Position numbers and translations under genes: made by a program | Assembly (NCBI RefSeq): GCF_049562855.1 | Contig: NZ_CP186925.1 | Location: 2,418,001-2,482,000, forward strand | Reading direction: 5' to 3' | Origin: Ruminococcus_C callidus | Lineage (GTDB): Bacteria; Bacillota; Clostridia; Oscillospirales; Ruminococcaceae | DNA: 64,000 nt | Shown: positions 52,944 to 63,313 of the stretch, piece by piece | Position numbering within the stretch: position 1 is the stretch's first letter | How the letters are laid out: every line of letters starts with the position of its first letter | Notes under the pieces: generated by a model | Database searches by the model: none | What the model was told of the DNA's origin: nothing | The model's input: only the letters and a program-made list of their open reading frames with translations

Positions 52944-55733
52944 ATGAAATACTACGGCAATCAAATCTGGAATGCAGCAACGCCAAGTATTCGAAAAGCT
53001 ACGCTTTTAATGGACGAAGCTGCCTTTCGTATTTTACAACAGCAGCTGGAACAATATCAATTAAACTATTATGCAGCCGAGAAAAACGGCAAAGTGAAAA
53101 TGGTCATTAACTATAATGATTCTCACGATATTCAAAAATTGATTGGCAAAAAAACAGCTTCTCAAATTCATTGGTTTCCAAAATCAAGACATTATGCACC
53201 ACCGGCTTTTAACATTATTGGAAACACCAAGTATCAAGAATTATCTCAAAAGAGTTATATTCGAGGTAACACAGACCTTGTTCTTCAAGTTGCCAAGCAA
53301 TTAGAAGAACAAGGTATTTCTTTTTCAGGGAGAATCTACAATCAAAATAGAGCTACCCTCACTGTACAGGATCAGGATCAAGAAAAGGTTCTTCGTCTCT
53401 ATCATGATATTTCAGAAAAAAGAGCTGCACAGTATCACGATGCTGCTGCATTAGAAACTGTTGACATCTCCCTTTCCAATTTACCGCAGCAAACATTTGA
53501 CGAGATCCTCCCCTATCTAAAACAAACAGATATTTCATTCTCAGCACGTGCGGAAAAAGATCATTGCATTTTTTCCATTTCTCAAAAAGATACCGGTATC
53601 TTCTATCAAGCTTTAGTACAAGCAAAATTTCGTTCTGAATTTCATAAAGGTTTAAAAGAACTTGGATTTACAGAACAACAAGATGCATTTTTAGAACCCT
53701 TTTCTGTTTTTCTTGCCACACAGGAAGCAGCAGGAAAATTAACATTAGATTATACAGCATATCTCAATCCCAATTACAGCAATCAACAATTACAAATGAT
53801 TTGTGACCTTTTTCAAGAGTATCACAAACAGTCCATTACAGAACAAATTTCTGCGGACAATCCAGTATTGCAGAAATTACAACAACAGAAATCTCAATTT
53901 GACGCAGAAATCACCCTAAACAGCATCATTGGGAACAATCCCTTTCAGCCAGAACAAAAGAATGCTCTAATCGCTGCCATTCAAATCGGCATTCCTCATG
54001 AATTATTGAAAAAAATCGATAACACTTATTCAGCAGAAACGATCAATGACTTCATACAAGTATATCAGACCTATGATATGCAAAAAATACAATCTTTTTT
54101 GGATTCACATCAACCTGAAACTGACAGTCACTCACAGGAACGGGAAAAAAATTCGCTTACTAAAGCATTTGATGAAATCAAAGAACGATTTGCACAAACT
54201 GAACAACAGGCTCTGTTTTTGGATCGCCTTGAAAAATTTGTAGAAAAGAATCATATTACAAATAACGTAATTTCTTCTGCTTTTGAAAAATCACATGGTT
54301 TCCGTTCTGCATACGGCAATGAAAAATTACTAAGCAGTCGTATCTTTTTCGGGAGATTGCATCCAGTTTCAGAAGCAATTGAACATGCTGTTTCCAATAA
54401 AACAACTGTGATTCAGACCGAACCACAAAAAGCAGAACCAAAACCTACTGCTGAAAAAGAACCATCGTCTGTCACACAGGAAGATTTCGATGTACTTCGC
54501 ACACTAGAACCTCGAAAAAGTATTTTGAATCTTACCGAAGACGAACTTACTGCAATTCCAACATGGAAAGAGCGATTTCAAAAAGAATTGGCTGAAAAAT
54601 CCCCTTTTTATCGATTGGAACAAGGAGAATGGAGAGATCAGGAAGCAACACAAATACCAATTCTTTCAATTCCTAGCCACGATGCAGATTTTCAAAGTGT
54701 CCGTGCCGATATAAAAAGCAGAAATATCGAACGAGGTTCTTTTACCAATACAGATACCGGCTGGACAATTCAAGTTAGCCGTAATGGATTAGAAGATTCC
54801 GTAAAATACGGACACCAACATCATGATAATGCTGTGTATGATATGCTTTACCAACTTCCCAAACTTGTTGAAGAAAGCATTTTCCTTGACAGCACTATTT
54901 CAGAAAAAAACAATAAAAATAAAGCAAACAACACAGCCTTTATGCACAAGCTATACGCTGTTTGCAAAATAGATGATCAGCCCTATCTTGCCAAATTAAC
55001 CATAGAAGAATTTGCAGATGGGCAAAAAGATACATTGAAAAGAATGTATAATGTTCAGGATATAAAAATAGAGCCACTTAGGCTCCTAGAGTTCACTGAT
55101 AAACAGCTAGCTCGTTCAGTCCTAAATGACTCCACTATTAGTATAGCAGATTTATTTACTGTTGTCAAGGAATTTGACCACGATTTCTATCTAAACCGTA
55201 CTCCGCAAAAGGCTTCGGAACATACCATTCAAGCCGAACCTAATATTCCTGTTCCAGATGAAATTACACCGGATTCCTCTATAGAAAGTACGCCTCCGCC
55301 TATAGAAAAAAGCACAGATTCCATTGAAAAGGATACAGCTAGCCATTCACAAGAATCAGAAGTAGCTTCATCGCCTGAAAAAGAGAAAAATTTCACTATC
55401 ACTAATGAATCACTTGGCGAAGGCGGCTTAAAATCAAAATTCAAGAACAATATCACTGCCGTGAAAACCTTAAAAACTCTGGAGCAAGAAAATCGTTCTG
55501 CGACAGATGCAGAAAAAGAAATCCTTTCAAAATACGTCGGTTGGGGTGGAATTCCGCAAGCTTTTGATAAGAATAATGAATCTTGGAGTACAGAGTATTC
55601 ACAGCTAAAGGAATTACTTACGCATCAGGAATACAGACAAGCGAATGCTTCTGTTTTGGACGCATTTTATACTTCTCCTGTGGTTATAGAACGACAAAAT
55701 GGATATAAAAGTGGTTTCAAATATTTGCCCTGA
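52944..55733 (+). pseudogene. Giant helicase/methylase, N-terminal part (truncated by element C)
   Basis: 929 codons remain of a protein normally well over 2000 residues. The start holds three copies of the FSGR-type small domain, followed by a large-polyvalent-protein-like region (about 600-760), then SLGEGGLKSKFKNNITAVKTL and ILSKYVGWGGIPQAFD, the lead-in to an N6-methylase/SNF2 helicase. The family sequence ends after FYTSPVVIE; the next 14 residues come from element C. Neither methylase nor helicase motifs are present, so it should be inactive for those functions. Confidence 0.8.
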
Positions 55734-55748
55734 TAATCACATCAGGGC
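55727..55748. terminator. Hairpin at the left end of element C
   Basis: GCCCTGAT / ATCAGGGC with a 6-base loop. It contains both the stop of the truncated helicase frame and the stop of the recombinase, so it probably ends transcription from both sides. Confidence 0.6.
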
Positions 55749-57365
55749 ATTATGCTTGTCGGCAAGTTCTTTGTCGATGAGCTTGTAATAGACATGGATT
55801 TCTCTCGGACGGCTCTTATCGTCCTTGTTGAGATCATCTACGGTCACATATTCGATAAGGTCAAGGCACATCTGGCGTGTAAGCTCAGTCGCTCCTGCAT
55901 AGCTTTTCAGACGGGCAATAAATTCGTCAACGTCCTTTTCGTCCTGCTTCTGCATTTCGGAGCGTTTCTTGCATTCAGCACATTCAGCCTGCAATGACTT
56001 CTTTTCAGCCTGATACTTTTCAAGCAGGCTGATACATACTTCTTCGGGAATCTTACCGATGACCTTATCTTCATAGACGGTCTGAATCAGGTTGTCAAGC
56101 TCTGCAATACGGCTTGTAGCTTTCTGCATACGCTTTTTATCGGAACTGTTCTGAGCATCAAGGACACCGTGCTTGCGTTTCAGGAATTCTTCCTTAGCCT
56201 TTTCCTCGTCAGCGGCTTTCTCGATCATATCCTGAATATCCATAAGGAGATACTGTTCGATCAGCGGACGGCGGATATAATGAGTAGTACAGCAGCCCTT
56301 GCCGAAACGATTATGATAACCGCACATATAAGCCATATACTTACGGTTGGCTGAACCGACCTGACGCATCTTGCTCCCACAGCTATCGCAGTACAGAAGT
56401 CCTGAAAGCGGAGCTAACTCACCGATCTTGTCTCGCTTGCCACGGCTCACCGATGCCTCTATTTCACGGACTTTTTCCCACAGTTCCATAGGAATGATAG
56501 GCTCATGATTGTTTTCACGCATAAGCCATTCAGATGAATCCTTGCGTATCCTCTTGTGATTCTTGTAGCTCACAGTAGTTGTTTTCATCAGTGCAAGCGT
56601 ACCGATATAAATCGGATTGCCGAGTATACGAAGTACTATCGAAGAACTCCAGAGATGCACCGATACATGGGGATTTACCTTGTTTTCACGCTGATACAGA
56701 TAGTCCATAGGTGTCGGTATCTGTTCTGCATTAAGTGCATCAGCGATCTGCTTAGGCTTCTTTCCCTCTGCCCTCATCTCAAAGATACGACGTACAACAG
56801 GTGCAGTCTGCGGATCAATAACAGGGGTGTTTTTCTCATCATCTCCTTTGAAATATCCGTAGGCACAGTATGTTGTGCGATACTTTCCGGCTTTTGCATT
56901 TGAGTTGATAACAGCTCTCAGCTTTTTGGAAGTATTGGCGGCGTGCCATTCATTAAAGACATTCATTATAGGCATCATATCCATTCCCGTGCTTTCCGAA
57001 TTAGCTGTATCAACATTATCGGTCAGTGCGATAAAACGGATATTGTACATCGGGAATATGTAGTCCGTGTATTGACCTACCTGAATATAATTACGCCCGA
57101 AACGGCTTAAATCCTTGCAAAGTATCAGATTGATCCTGCCGTTCTTGGCATCATCGAGCATTCTCTGCACACCCGGTCTGTCAAACGTAGTGCCTGAAAT
57201 TCCGTCATCGACGTACTCATCATAGAGCGTCCAGCCCTGTTCACTAATGTAATTGCTGAGAATCTTACGCTGATTCTCAATAGAGAGCGATTCTCCGGCT
57301 CTCTCGTCCTCGTTTGAAAGGCGGAGATACATTCCCACCTTGTATTCGGTCTGCTTTGGTATCAT
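55737..57365 (-). CDS. Large serine recombinase of element C
   Basis: 542 residues. Catalytic Ser17 in MYLRLSNEDERAG, then DLSRFGRNYIQVGQ, a recombinase domain, zinc ribbon CDSCGSK...CGYHNRFGKGCC, and a coiled coil. GGAGGAAAGGAG precedes the ATG at 57365. It is distinct from the recombinases of A and B. Confidence 0.93.
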   Translation of the reverse strand: MIPKQTEYKVGMYLRLSNEDERAGESLSIENQRKILSNYISEQGWTLYDEYVDDGISGTTFDRPGVQRMLDDAKNGRINLILCKDLSRFGRNYIQVGQYTDYIFPMYNIRFIALTDNVDTANSESTGMDMMPIMNVFNEWHAANTSKKLRAVINSNAKAGKYRTTYCAYGYFKGDDEKNTPVIDPQTAPVVRRIFEMRAEGKKPKQIADALNAEQIPTPMDYLYQRENKVNPHVSVHLWSSSIVLRILGNPIYIGTLALMKTTTVSYKNHKRIRKDSSEWLMRENNHEPIIPMELWEKVREIEASVSRGKRDKIGELAPLSGLLYCDSCGSKMRQVGSANRKYMAYMCGYHNRFGKGCCTTHYIRRPLIEQYLLMDIQDMIEKAADEEKAKEEFLKRKHGVLDAQNSSDKKRMQKATSRIAELDNLIQTVYEDKVIGKIPEEVCISLLEKYQAEKKSLQAECAECKKRSEMQKQDEKDVDEFIARLKSYAGATELTRQMCLDLIEYVTVDDLNKDDKSRPREIHVYYKLIDKELADKHNALM

Positions 57366-57412
57366 TACTACTCCTTTCCTCCAAAGCAGCTTTAATCAAC
57401 ATTACAGTTAAT

Positions 57413-57441
57413 AGTATAGCGCGCAATGCCGAAAAAAGCAA
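57413..57441 (-). promoter_or_regulatory. Promoter of the element C recombinase with GCGCGC box
   Basis: On the minus strand TTGCTT (57441-57436), 17 bases, then TATACT (57418-57413). GCGCGC touches the -10, as GTGCGC does at the promoter near 58710. Confidence 0.6.
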
Positions 57442-57460
57442 GTACTTATGGAAAATTTTT

Positions 57461-57706
57461 TCAGGTTGTCTGAGGCGTGCGGTTTATCGTCATAACTTCA
57501 GAAAACGCCCTTTCAAAAGCGTTGCGATACAGCACTTCACTGAGGTCTTTATCACCGCAGTAGTGCCGGACGATAACACATCTCCCTTTGCCGATCTGGT
57601 ACTCACGTCTTTCGGTTTTGCAGTTTTTATACTGCTCGTTCATTGCCTGCATAGTTTTGCCGTTTACTGCCTTCTCTTTGTCTACGGCAGTATCGTTATT
57701 ATTCAT
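57461..57706 (-). CDS. Small unknown protein of element C
   Basis: 81 residues after AAAGGAG. REYQIGKGRCVIVRHYCGDKDLSEVLYRNAFERAF is compact and may be the TnpW-like companion of the recombinase, judged only by size and place. Confidence 0.6.
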   Translation of the reverse strand: MNNNDTAVDKEKAVNGKTMQAMNEQYKNCKTERREYQIGKGRCVIVRHYCGDKDLSEVLYRNAFERAFSEVMTINRTPQTT

Positions 57707-57844
57707 AGCTTGTTACTCCTTTAGCTTCTCTTTCTCTACGCTTATAGAGCGAGGGGATCGCTTTCTTTATCTGCCCCTCTTTGGTGTTTGTTGTCTTGTG
57801 ATGACAGCCGTGCGGAACGGCAAATGCCGCCCCGTACACAGCTA

Positions 57845-58306
57845 TCATTTTATGTTAGGTTCAGGTTTTGTTGTCAGCGAAAGAACATCTTTCAGCTCAC
57901 GCAACATCGTATAAGTATCACAGCCCCAGTAATCCGCATACCGCTTGCAGACGGCAAGCTGAATGTCATGAGGTCTGTTACGGAGCGTACCCTCTGTCAT
58001 ACGCAGGAGCTTTGCCACCGCAGGAATGAAGAACAGATAGTCTTTATCCCTGCGATGTTCCTCTACATCACGGCGAATATCTGCATACTTGTCCGAGGTG
58101 TAGTTTTCGATGATCTCATCAACGGACTCCTTGTATTCGCTGTCATAATCAAAGACGAAACTTTTCTTATCGAAGCTGCCTTTGAACGGAACTCCGCTTG
58201 CAGTAAGTGCGACTGTTATCTGCTGTCCCTTATCCGTAGGCAGTGCAACATATTCTTTATTACTGCACTTATAATCGTCACCGACAAAGAAAATGTATTC
58301 GCTCAT
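57845..58306 (-). CDS. Small protein with the FSGR-type domain
   Basis: 153 residues. Its first 65 residues (YVALPTDKGQQITVALTASG, VPFKGSFDKKSF) resemble the repeated small domain of the ICE proteins at 51180 and 52944. The rest is helical (FIPAVAKLLRMTEGTLRNRP). Its start overlaps the upstream stop (ATGA). Confidence 0.6.
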   Translation of the reverse strand: MSEYIFFVGDDYKCSNKEYVALPTDKGQQITVALTASGVPFKGSFDKKSFVFDYDSEYKESVDEIIENYTSDKYADIRRDVEEHRRDKDYLFFIPAVAKLLRMTEGTLRNRPHDIQLAVCKRYADYWGCDTYTMLRELKDVLSLTTKPEPNIK

Positions 58307-58653
58307 TCATCGCTCTCTTTCTGATAATCTACATCAAACAGAGTACGGGGAGAATCCTCGTAAGGATTAGCCTTGCCCTTCTCCGCAGGAGCATTATCTG
58401 TCAGACCGTCAATATCCGAATCAGACATACCGCCGTAACGGAGCTTTTCAAGCTGTTCATGCTCACGCTCGATAGCGGAGAACAGGTCTTTACCTTTCAA
58501 CTTGAACTTGTCGGCAAGAGCCAAAAGATAGAGTTTGTTATACTCCTCCATATCCTTGTCGAGCTGTTTCTGCTCCTTAGCGATAGTTGCCTGTCGCTTT
58601 GCAATCTTCTTTTCAAGTTTCGTCAGCTTGTCAGCAGTCGAAGTTGTAGCCAT
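58303..58653 (-). CDS. Coiled-coil protein, first gene of the element C minus-strand operon
   Basis: 116 residues; residues 5-55 are a strong coiled coil (KLTKLEKKIAKRQATIAKEQ...), followed by a polar tail. GGTGGTGAT stands before the ATG. The function is unknown. Confidence 0.65.
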   Translation of the reverse strand: MATTSTADKLTKLEKKIAKRQATIAKEQKQLDKDMEEYNKLYLLALADKFKLKGKDLFSAIEREHEQLEKLRYGGMSDSDIDGLTDNAPAEKGKANPYEDSPRTLFDVDYQKESDE

Positions 58654-58709
58654 ATCATCACCACCATTCTGAAATTTTAGTCGAGCCGATCACTCAGCCC
58701 CATACTAAA

Positions 58710-58739
58710 ATTATAGCGCACTTCCGTATAAAAAGTCTA
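58710..58739 (-). promoter_or_regulatory. Promoter of the minus-strand operon with GTGCGC box
   Basis: TATAAT (58715-58710) is directly preceded on the minus strand by GTGCGC, with TAGACT about 18 bases upstream. More GTGCGC copies lie at 58746 and 58762. Confidence 0.5.
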
Positions 58740-58806
58740 TTCGCAGTGCGCATGAAGTTGGGTGCGCCATTAGATTTTTCCGTTCGGTATTTTCACTGGG
58801 GAAAAA

Positions 58807-58847
58807 ATAAAAAAGCTGCGGAGCGTAAATGAAATGCTTCACAGCTT
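58807..58847 (-). terminator. Terminator of the immunity-like gene
   Basis: AAGCTG/CAGCTT arms with an inner stem, ending on the minus strand in TTTTTT. Confidence 0.65.
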
Positions 58848-58868
58848 GTATGTGTATTCGTATGCGGT

Positions 58869-59384
58869 TTAATAAAATTTACTATGCCCCTGAATCCGTT
58901 TCAATTCATCAAAAAATCTCTCCAAGGAAGTGAGTATGTCATATATGTAGGACATATCTATCTGAAGCTCAAAAATAATTCCGCTGTTATATCCGTCAGA
59001 CGCATTCTTAAAACAGCCACTAACATTACAATGCCCTAATTTATCGAATGTAAAAGTCATGTTTGTACGGTTTAATGTTTCACCATAGTTCTTCAAAACT
59101 GCAACAGGCTCAATACCCGGAAGACATTCATATACGTTTTCCAGTTCGATATAAAAATAATACAGATTTCCTATTGTAATATCACATTCAAATTTGCTGT
59201 CTATTCCACTGCACTTATATGTAACTTCAAATTTTCCGGTTACTCCGCCTGCCTGTATTGAATACTCTGATTGATTATCATCGAAACACTTGAATGAAAA
59301 CATGAACCGCTTTTCTCCATCTCGAATATCAATCAGGTTGTATGGCAATTCAAGGTTACTTTCAATCTTTATTGTCTTAAACAT
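58869..59384 (-). CDS. Possible WapI-like immunity protein
   Basis: I use the ATG at 59384 because GGAGGTGG precedes it; 171 residues. It is a beta-rich protein ending in IIFELQIDMSYIYDILTSLERFFDEL, which resembles the tail of WapI-family toxin-immunity proteins. No toxin gene is nearby, so it would be an orphan immunity gene carried as cargo. The family match is by eye and weak. Confidence 0.45.
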   Translation of the reverse strand: MFKTIKIESNLELPYNLIDIRDGEKRFMFSFKCFDDNQSEYSIQAGGVTGKFEVTYKCSGIDSKFECDITIGNLYYFYIELENVYECLPGIEPVAVLKNYGETLNRTNMTFTFDKLGHCNVSGCFKNASDGYNSGIIFELQIDMSYIYDILTSLERFFDELKRIQGHSKFY

Positions 59385-59754
59385 AAGCACCACCTCCAAG
59401 AGATATTTCCCGATTACTATGATAATGCCGAGGACTGTCTCTTACCCACAAATTATACCACATCGAGCTTGAAAAAGCAACTGCCGACACACCTGAAACC
59501 GTAGCGACGAATCATATTCTGTTCGCATATCATATAAAAATCCGCTGTTGAATTTATGCGATAGGGAGAATCGCCATGAACAAAGTGTAAACTTTTGCGA
59601 AAACCATTACCAAAAACGCAAATTTCTCGGTAGTAATAGTAGAGGGGGATTTTCATAGGACTGCCGCCCGACCAGCATAACAACTGCGCCGAAGCCCAGT
59701 AAAATGTATGCAGAACCGTAACCGATACAGAGAGAAAGTCGCATAGCTCCAAAT

Positions 59755-59885
59755 CACGCAGAAGCGTGAAAATGAGCCGTAGAACGGCAAAATACAAGCT
59801 AGGGCGTGAAACGCCCGATGAATTAGCACAAGCACGGTATAAAGTATTACGATTATGGAAAATCGTAAACTTTATACGGCTTGTC
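59755..59885 (+). other. oriT: oriT region of element C (MOBP type)
   Basis: Three short perfect hairpins with (A)GAA loops (CACGC/GCGTG 59755-59768, GCCGT/ACGGC 59776-59788, GGGCGT/ACGCCC 59802-59816) lead to a long inverted repeat, 59838-59854 with 59861-59876, broken by one extra base. CGGCTTGTC follows at once, like the nick region next to the inverted repeat in MOBP origins. The rest of 59400-59973 holds no gene that I can support. Confidence 0.65.
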
Positions 59886-59973
59886 AGGGGAAAATTCCCC
59901 TAAGACCCCTGAAAGCGATTGCAGGAGCAATCGAAGAACGGCGGCAGAACCGCCGAGAAAGCGAGGACAACAC

Positions 59974-60727
59974 AATGTCAATATTCAAAAAGCCCGAAAA
60001 GGGGTTCCTTGCAAAGCTGTTTAAGCATAAGCAGGTCGAGGAACTTGCGGAAGAACTTGCCCACACTTATGCGGACGAAATGCGGGCGGATATGCTGTCC
60101 GAAAATCCCGAAACGGATACCGCCGAGGACACCGCTGCTGAGCCTGTTCCAATGTTGGAAGTCTCAGAATCGGGAGAGGTTGACTTCACAGAACCGCCCG
60201 AAACCACCGAGGGCGAATCTCCACCGCAGGACACCGAGCCAAGTGAAGTACGCAAGCACCTCATTACATTTCGAGTGAACGATATGGAGCTTGAAGCGAT
60301 CAACCGCCGATATGCTGAAACATCGTTCAGAAGCAGGGGCGATTTTTGCCGTTATTCTGCATTGACCGTGATGAATGTTGAGGAAGATACCGAGGACATA
60401 AAGCAGATAGCACGGTACATATCGTCTATCTCCAATTCGTTCAATCAGGTAGCCCACCGTGTCAATAAAGGCGGCAAGCTCTATGACGAAGATATTGCCG
60501 ATATGAAAGAGAGGTTAGAGGAAATTTGGCGGTTACTCGTATCCATACGATCCACACGGGAACATACGGTGCAATTGATTATATCTGCAACCCAGACAAA
60601 ACCGCAGACGGCAAATATGTTGTTAGCAACTTGTGCGTATCTTCTCCATCTGGAGCATCAGAACAGTTTAGGAACATCAGGCAGTCAGTCGGCACAGGGC
60701 GAAGCCGAAGCGAGTGCCAGCATATAA
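59974..60727 (+). CDS. mobC: MobC-like relaxosome protein
   Basis: ATG 59974 (MSIFKKPEKG) has GAGGA upstream; 250 residues. The middle (HLITFRVNDMELEAINRRYAE, SRGDFCRYSAL) is a ribbon-helix-helix-type MobC domain, and IARYISSISNSFNQVAHRVNKGG follows. The C-terminal 67 residues overlap the relaxase gene in another frame, so that tail may not matter for function. Confidence 0.78.
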
Positions 60728-61938
60728 TACAATCGTTCGCACCCAGCGAGGTCACTCCCGAACGTGCTTTGCTTATCGGGCAGGAACTTTGCAAGGCTCT
60801 TTTCAATGACGAGTATCAGTATGTTTTAGCCGTCCATTGCGACCATGAACATATCCACAACCACATAATCGTGAACAATGTGAACTTCTATACAGGACAC
60901 ACTTTTGAAACCGAGCATAATCAGGGAAAGATACCCGACCGAGCGTGGAGCAAACTCCGCACGATTTCGGACGAACTATGCAGAAAACACGGACTTTCTA
61001 TCATCGAAAACCCGCATTTTTCAAAGGGCAAGAGCCATTGGGAGTGGGAGCTTGATAAGCAGAATCTTTCGTGGAAGGAACAGCTTAAAAGAGCCATTGA
61101 CGAAGTTATCAAAGTCAGCGAGGATTTTGAAGATTTCCTTGCGAAATGTGCCGATTTTGGAATACTTGTTGACTACAATCCCGACCACAAAATAGACCTG
61201 AAATTCATGCTTTCGGAGCAGAAAGAGCGTAATCCGAGGGCGAAGTTCACAAGAGCCAAAACGCTGGGTTACTTCTACGAGAGCCAGCAGATCAGAAGGC
61301 GTATCGAGAGTTACAAGTATCAAATGTCGCACAGCCCAACAGCGAGAATTATCCGCACCACAGCCGATAAATTTCAGCAGTCTCAGGGCTTGACGAATTG
61401 GGCAGACCGTGAGAATATGAAGGTGGCGAGCAAGGCACTGAATGAAATGACGGCGAGCAACTCCACCCTTGAAGAATTGGAGAGTGCAGCTCATAGGGCG
61501 TTTGCTGAATTTATGGTCATGTCAACACCGCAGTTTGAATTGAGCGACCGAATCCACGAATTAGAGAAGCAAATTCCGGCTATCGAGGAATACCGCAAGT
61601 ACAAGGTCTACTACAAGAATTATACTTATCTGGAGGGCAAATCGAAGAAAAAATACGGAGAGAACTGCCGTTACGAACTCGACCAGTATCATGAGTGCCG
61701 TAAAAAGCTGAAAGAACTGTTTCCCGACGGTATCATTCCCAAAATCAAAGACTTGCAGGACGAGCTGAAGAAAGCCCGTGAGGATTATGCCAAGATGAGC
61801 GCAGAGCGTAAAGCCCTAAAGAAAGAAGCGGACAGGCTTTCAAGGCTTGCACAGCAGAAGCGTGACAGTCAGAGAACGCTTGCCCGATATATGCAGAACG
61901 AACAGGCTGCCAAGAGAAAGAAAGGTCAGCTTGAATAA
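60526..61938 (+). CDS. MOBP-family relaxase
   Basis: TTG 60526 follows GAGGAAA; 470 residues. Catalytic Tyr in the N-terminal TGAIDYICNP region and three His in HCDHEHIHNHIIVNNVN (about residue 110). The C-terminal half is helical. It acts with MobC at the oriT upstream. Confidence 0.9.
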   Translation: MAVTRIHTIHTGTYGAIDYICNPDKTADGKYVVSNLCVSSPSGASEQFRNIRQSVGTGRSRSECQHIIQSFAPSEVTPERALLIGQELCKALFNDEYQYVLAVHCDHEHIHNHIIVNNVNFYTGHTFETEHNQGKIPDRAWSKLRTISDELCRKHGLSIIENPHFSKGKSHWEWELDKQNLSWKEQLKRAIDEVIKVSEDFEDFLAKCADFGILVDYNPDHKIDLKFMLSEQKERNPRAKFTRAKTLGYFYESQQIRRRIESYKYQMSHSPTARIIRTTADKFQQSQGLTNWADRENMKVASKALNEMTASNSTLEELESAAHRAFAEFMVMSTPQFELSDRIHELEKQIPAIEEYRKYKVYYKNYTYLEGKSKKKYGENCRYELDQYHECRKKLKELFPDGIIPKIKDLQDELKKAREDYAKMSAERKALKKEADRLSRLAQQKRDSQRTLARYMQNEQAAKRKKGQLE

Positions 61939-61953
61939 AGAAAGGTTGAATTT

Positions 61954-62547
61954 ATGAGTAGAATAGGTTATATCCGTGTTTCCACGGAACATCAGGAGAC
62001 AGCAAGACAGCAGGAGATCATGTGCGACTATCAGGTTGACCGCATCTTCTCCGAGAAGATTTCGGGAGCTAACAAAGACCGCCCTCAGCTCAGGGCAATG
62101 CTTGACTATGTGCGTGAGGGTGACACCCTATACATTGAGAGCATCAGCCGTTTGGGGTGCTCCACGAAAGACTTACTGAACATCATCGACACCCTCACCG
62201 AAAAAGGTGTTACCCTCATCAGCCATAAGGAGAATATCGACACCGATACTCCTGCAGGCAAATTCATGTTGACCGTGTTCGCTGCACTCTCTCAGCTTGA
62301 AAGAGAACAGCTCAAACAGCGACAGCGTGAGGGCATCGAAATCGCTAAGACTCAGGGCAAGTACACAGGCAGAAAGCCGATTGAGATCGACTGGACGAGG
62401 TTCGGGCAGCTCTATGGGGAATGGAAGTCAAAGAGCATCACAGGCAGGGACTTTATGCGGAGAATGGGCTTGTCGGCTAATACATTTTACCGCCGTGTCA
62501 GGGAGTATGAAGCGGAAAACGGGATAACCGAGCCTGTTTCTGCATGA
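61954..62547 (+). CDS. Small serine resolvase/invertase
   Basis: 197 residues with Ser10 in GYIRVSTEHQ, SRLGCSTKDLL, and a C-terminal helix-turn-helix (ITGRDFMRRMGLSANTFYRRV). It may resolve dimers of the excised element. It follows the relaxase by 15 bases. Confidence 0.9.
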   Translation: MSRIGYIRVSTEHQETARQQEIMCDYQVDRIFSEKISGANKDRPQLRAMLDYVREGDTLYIESISRLGCSTKDLLNIIDTLTEKGVTLISHKENIDTDTPAGKFMLTVFAALSQLEREQLKQRQREGIEIAKTQGKYTGRKPIEIDWTRFGQLYGEWKSKSITGRDFMRRMGLSANTFYRRVREYEAENGITEPVSA

Positions 62548-62619
62548 GCATATTGCACCGAGGATTTTTATAATATTGCTGCGCCCTGCACAATTATTAT
62601 TACAATTACTCCGCAGGGC

Positions 62620-62648
62620 TGGACTCCTGTCTTGTCATGGGATATAAT
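62620..62648 (+). promoter_or_regulatory. Promoter before the 70-residue protein
   Basis: TGGACT (62620-62625), 17 bases, TATAAT (62643-62648). Confidence 0.5.
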
Positions 62649-62681
62649 GTATCTACAATAAAACACAGGAGGGATACAGCT

Positions 62682-62894
62682 ATGTTAAAGATACCCGAAT
62701 TGGCTATGCCGAGATCACGCAAGGTCACTACTGTCTACAATGGTAAGCGTGAGGTCTGGACGGACTACGAACAGGCAAAGGCATATTTCCTTGAAACGAT
62801 GATGACCGCCGAGGGCGAGGAGCGTGACCGAGCAGAGTGCGTTTACATTCAGCTACTTCACGGGCTTGACGAATGCAGTGACGAGGACGAATAA
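62682..62894 (+). CDS. Small unknown protein, 70 aa
   Basis: ATG 62682 follows AGGAGGG. MLKIPELAMPRSRKVTTVYNG and a helical acidic tail ending ECSDEDE. It is compact and probably cytoplasmic. The function is unknown. Confidence 0.6.
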   Translation: MLKIPELAMPRSRKVTTVYNGKREVWTDYEQAKAYFLETMMTAEGEERDRAECVYIQLLHGLDECSDEDE

Positions 62895-63225
62895 TCAGCA
62901 GGGCGAGTTGTTTCGGCAGCTCGCTCTTGCTATGCCCTCTGGCGAACAGAAATGCCCCTCACAGCCGTCCGAGCCTGCGGAGCGGAAAAGAATACCGTCT
63001 GAAAAGAACAGCCCTGAGAAATGCTTGTACTGCAAATCTCGGGGCTTGTCTGTTATTCAGTTCCATTAGGGTATCCACTGATTTCGGTGCGCGCCATAAT
63101 CATAATATCAACTTATGCGGAACGTAAAATGAGTGTGCCAGTAGACTAAGACCTATTAGCAATTAAAAAATATTCCATTATCACTAAAATAATAACAAAT
63201 AGCCGAAAAAAGAAGCTCCAATCCC
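62895..63225. other. Intergenic stretch
   Basis: An open frame to 63069 with a CLYCKS motif lacks a ribosome site and is doubtful. GTGCGCGC at 63087-63094 resembles the boxes at the two minus-strand promoters. Otherwise AT-rich with no gene seen. Confidence 0.35.
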
Positions 63226-63254
63226 TTGAAATAATGGTGTATTTGTGTTATAAT
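63226..63254 (+). promoter_or_regulatory. Promoter of the restriction gene
   Basis: TTGAAA (63226-63231), 17 bases, TATAAT (63249-63254). Confidence 0.65.
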
Positions 63255-63313
63255 AAATAATGTATAATCCTTTTTCAAACTGCTATTTGTGAAAATGAAA
63301 CTGGGGGATTTTT

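Noticed and set aside
59855..59973. Longer N-terminus for MobC starting at 59855
   Set aside because: This part lies within the oriT inverted repeat; ATG 59974 has GAGGA upstream.
62824..63069. 81-codon frame with CLYCKS
   Set aside because: It overlaps the supported 70-residue gene and has no ribosome site; kept only as part of the intergenic note.
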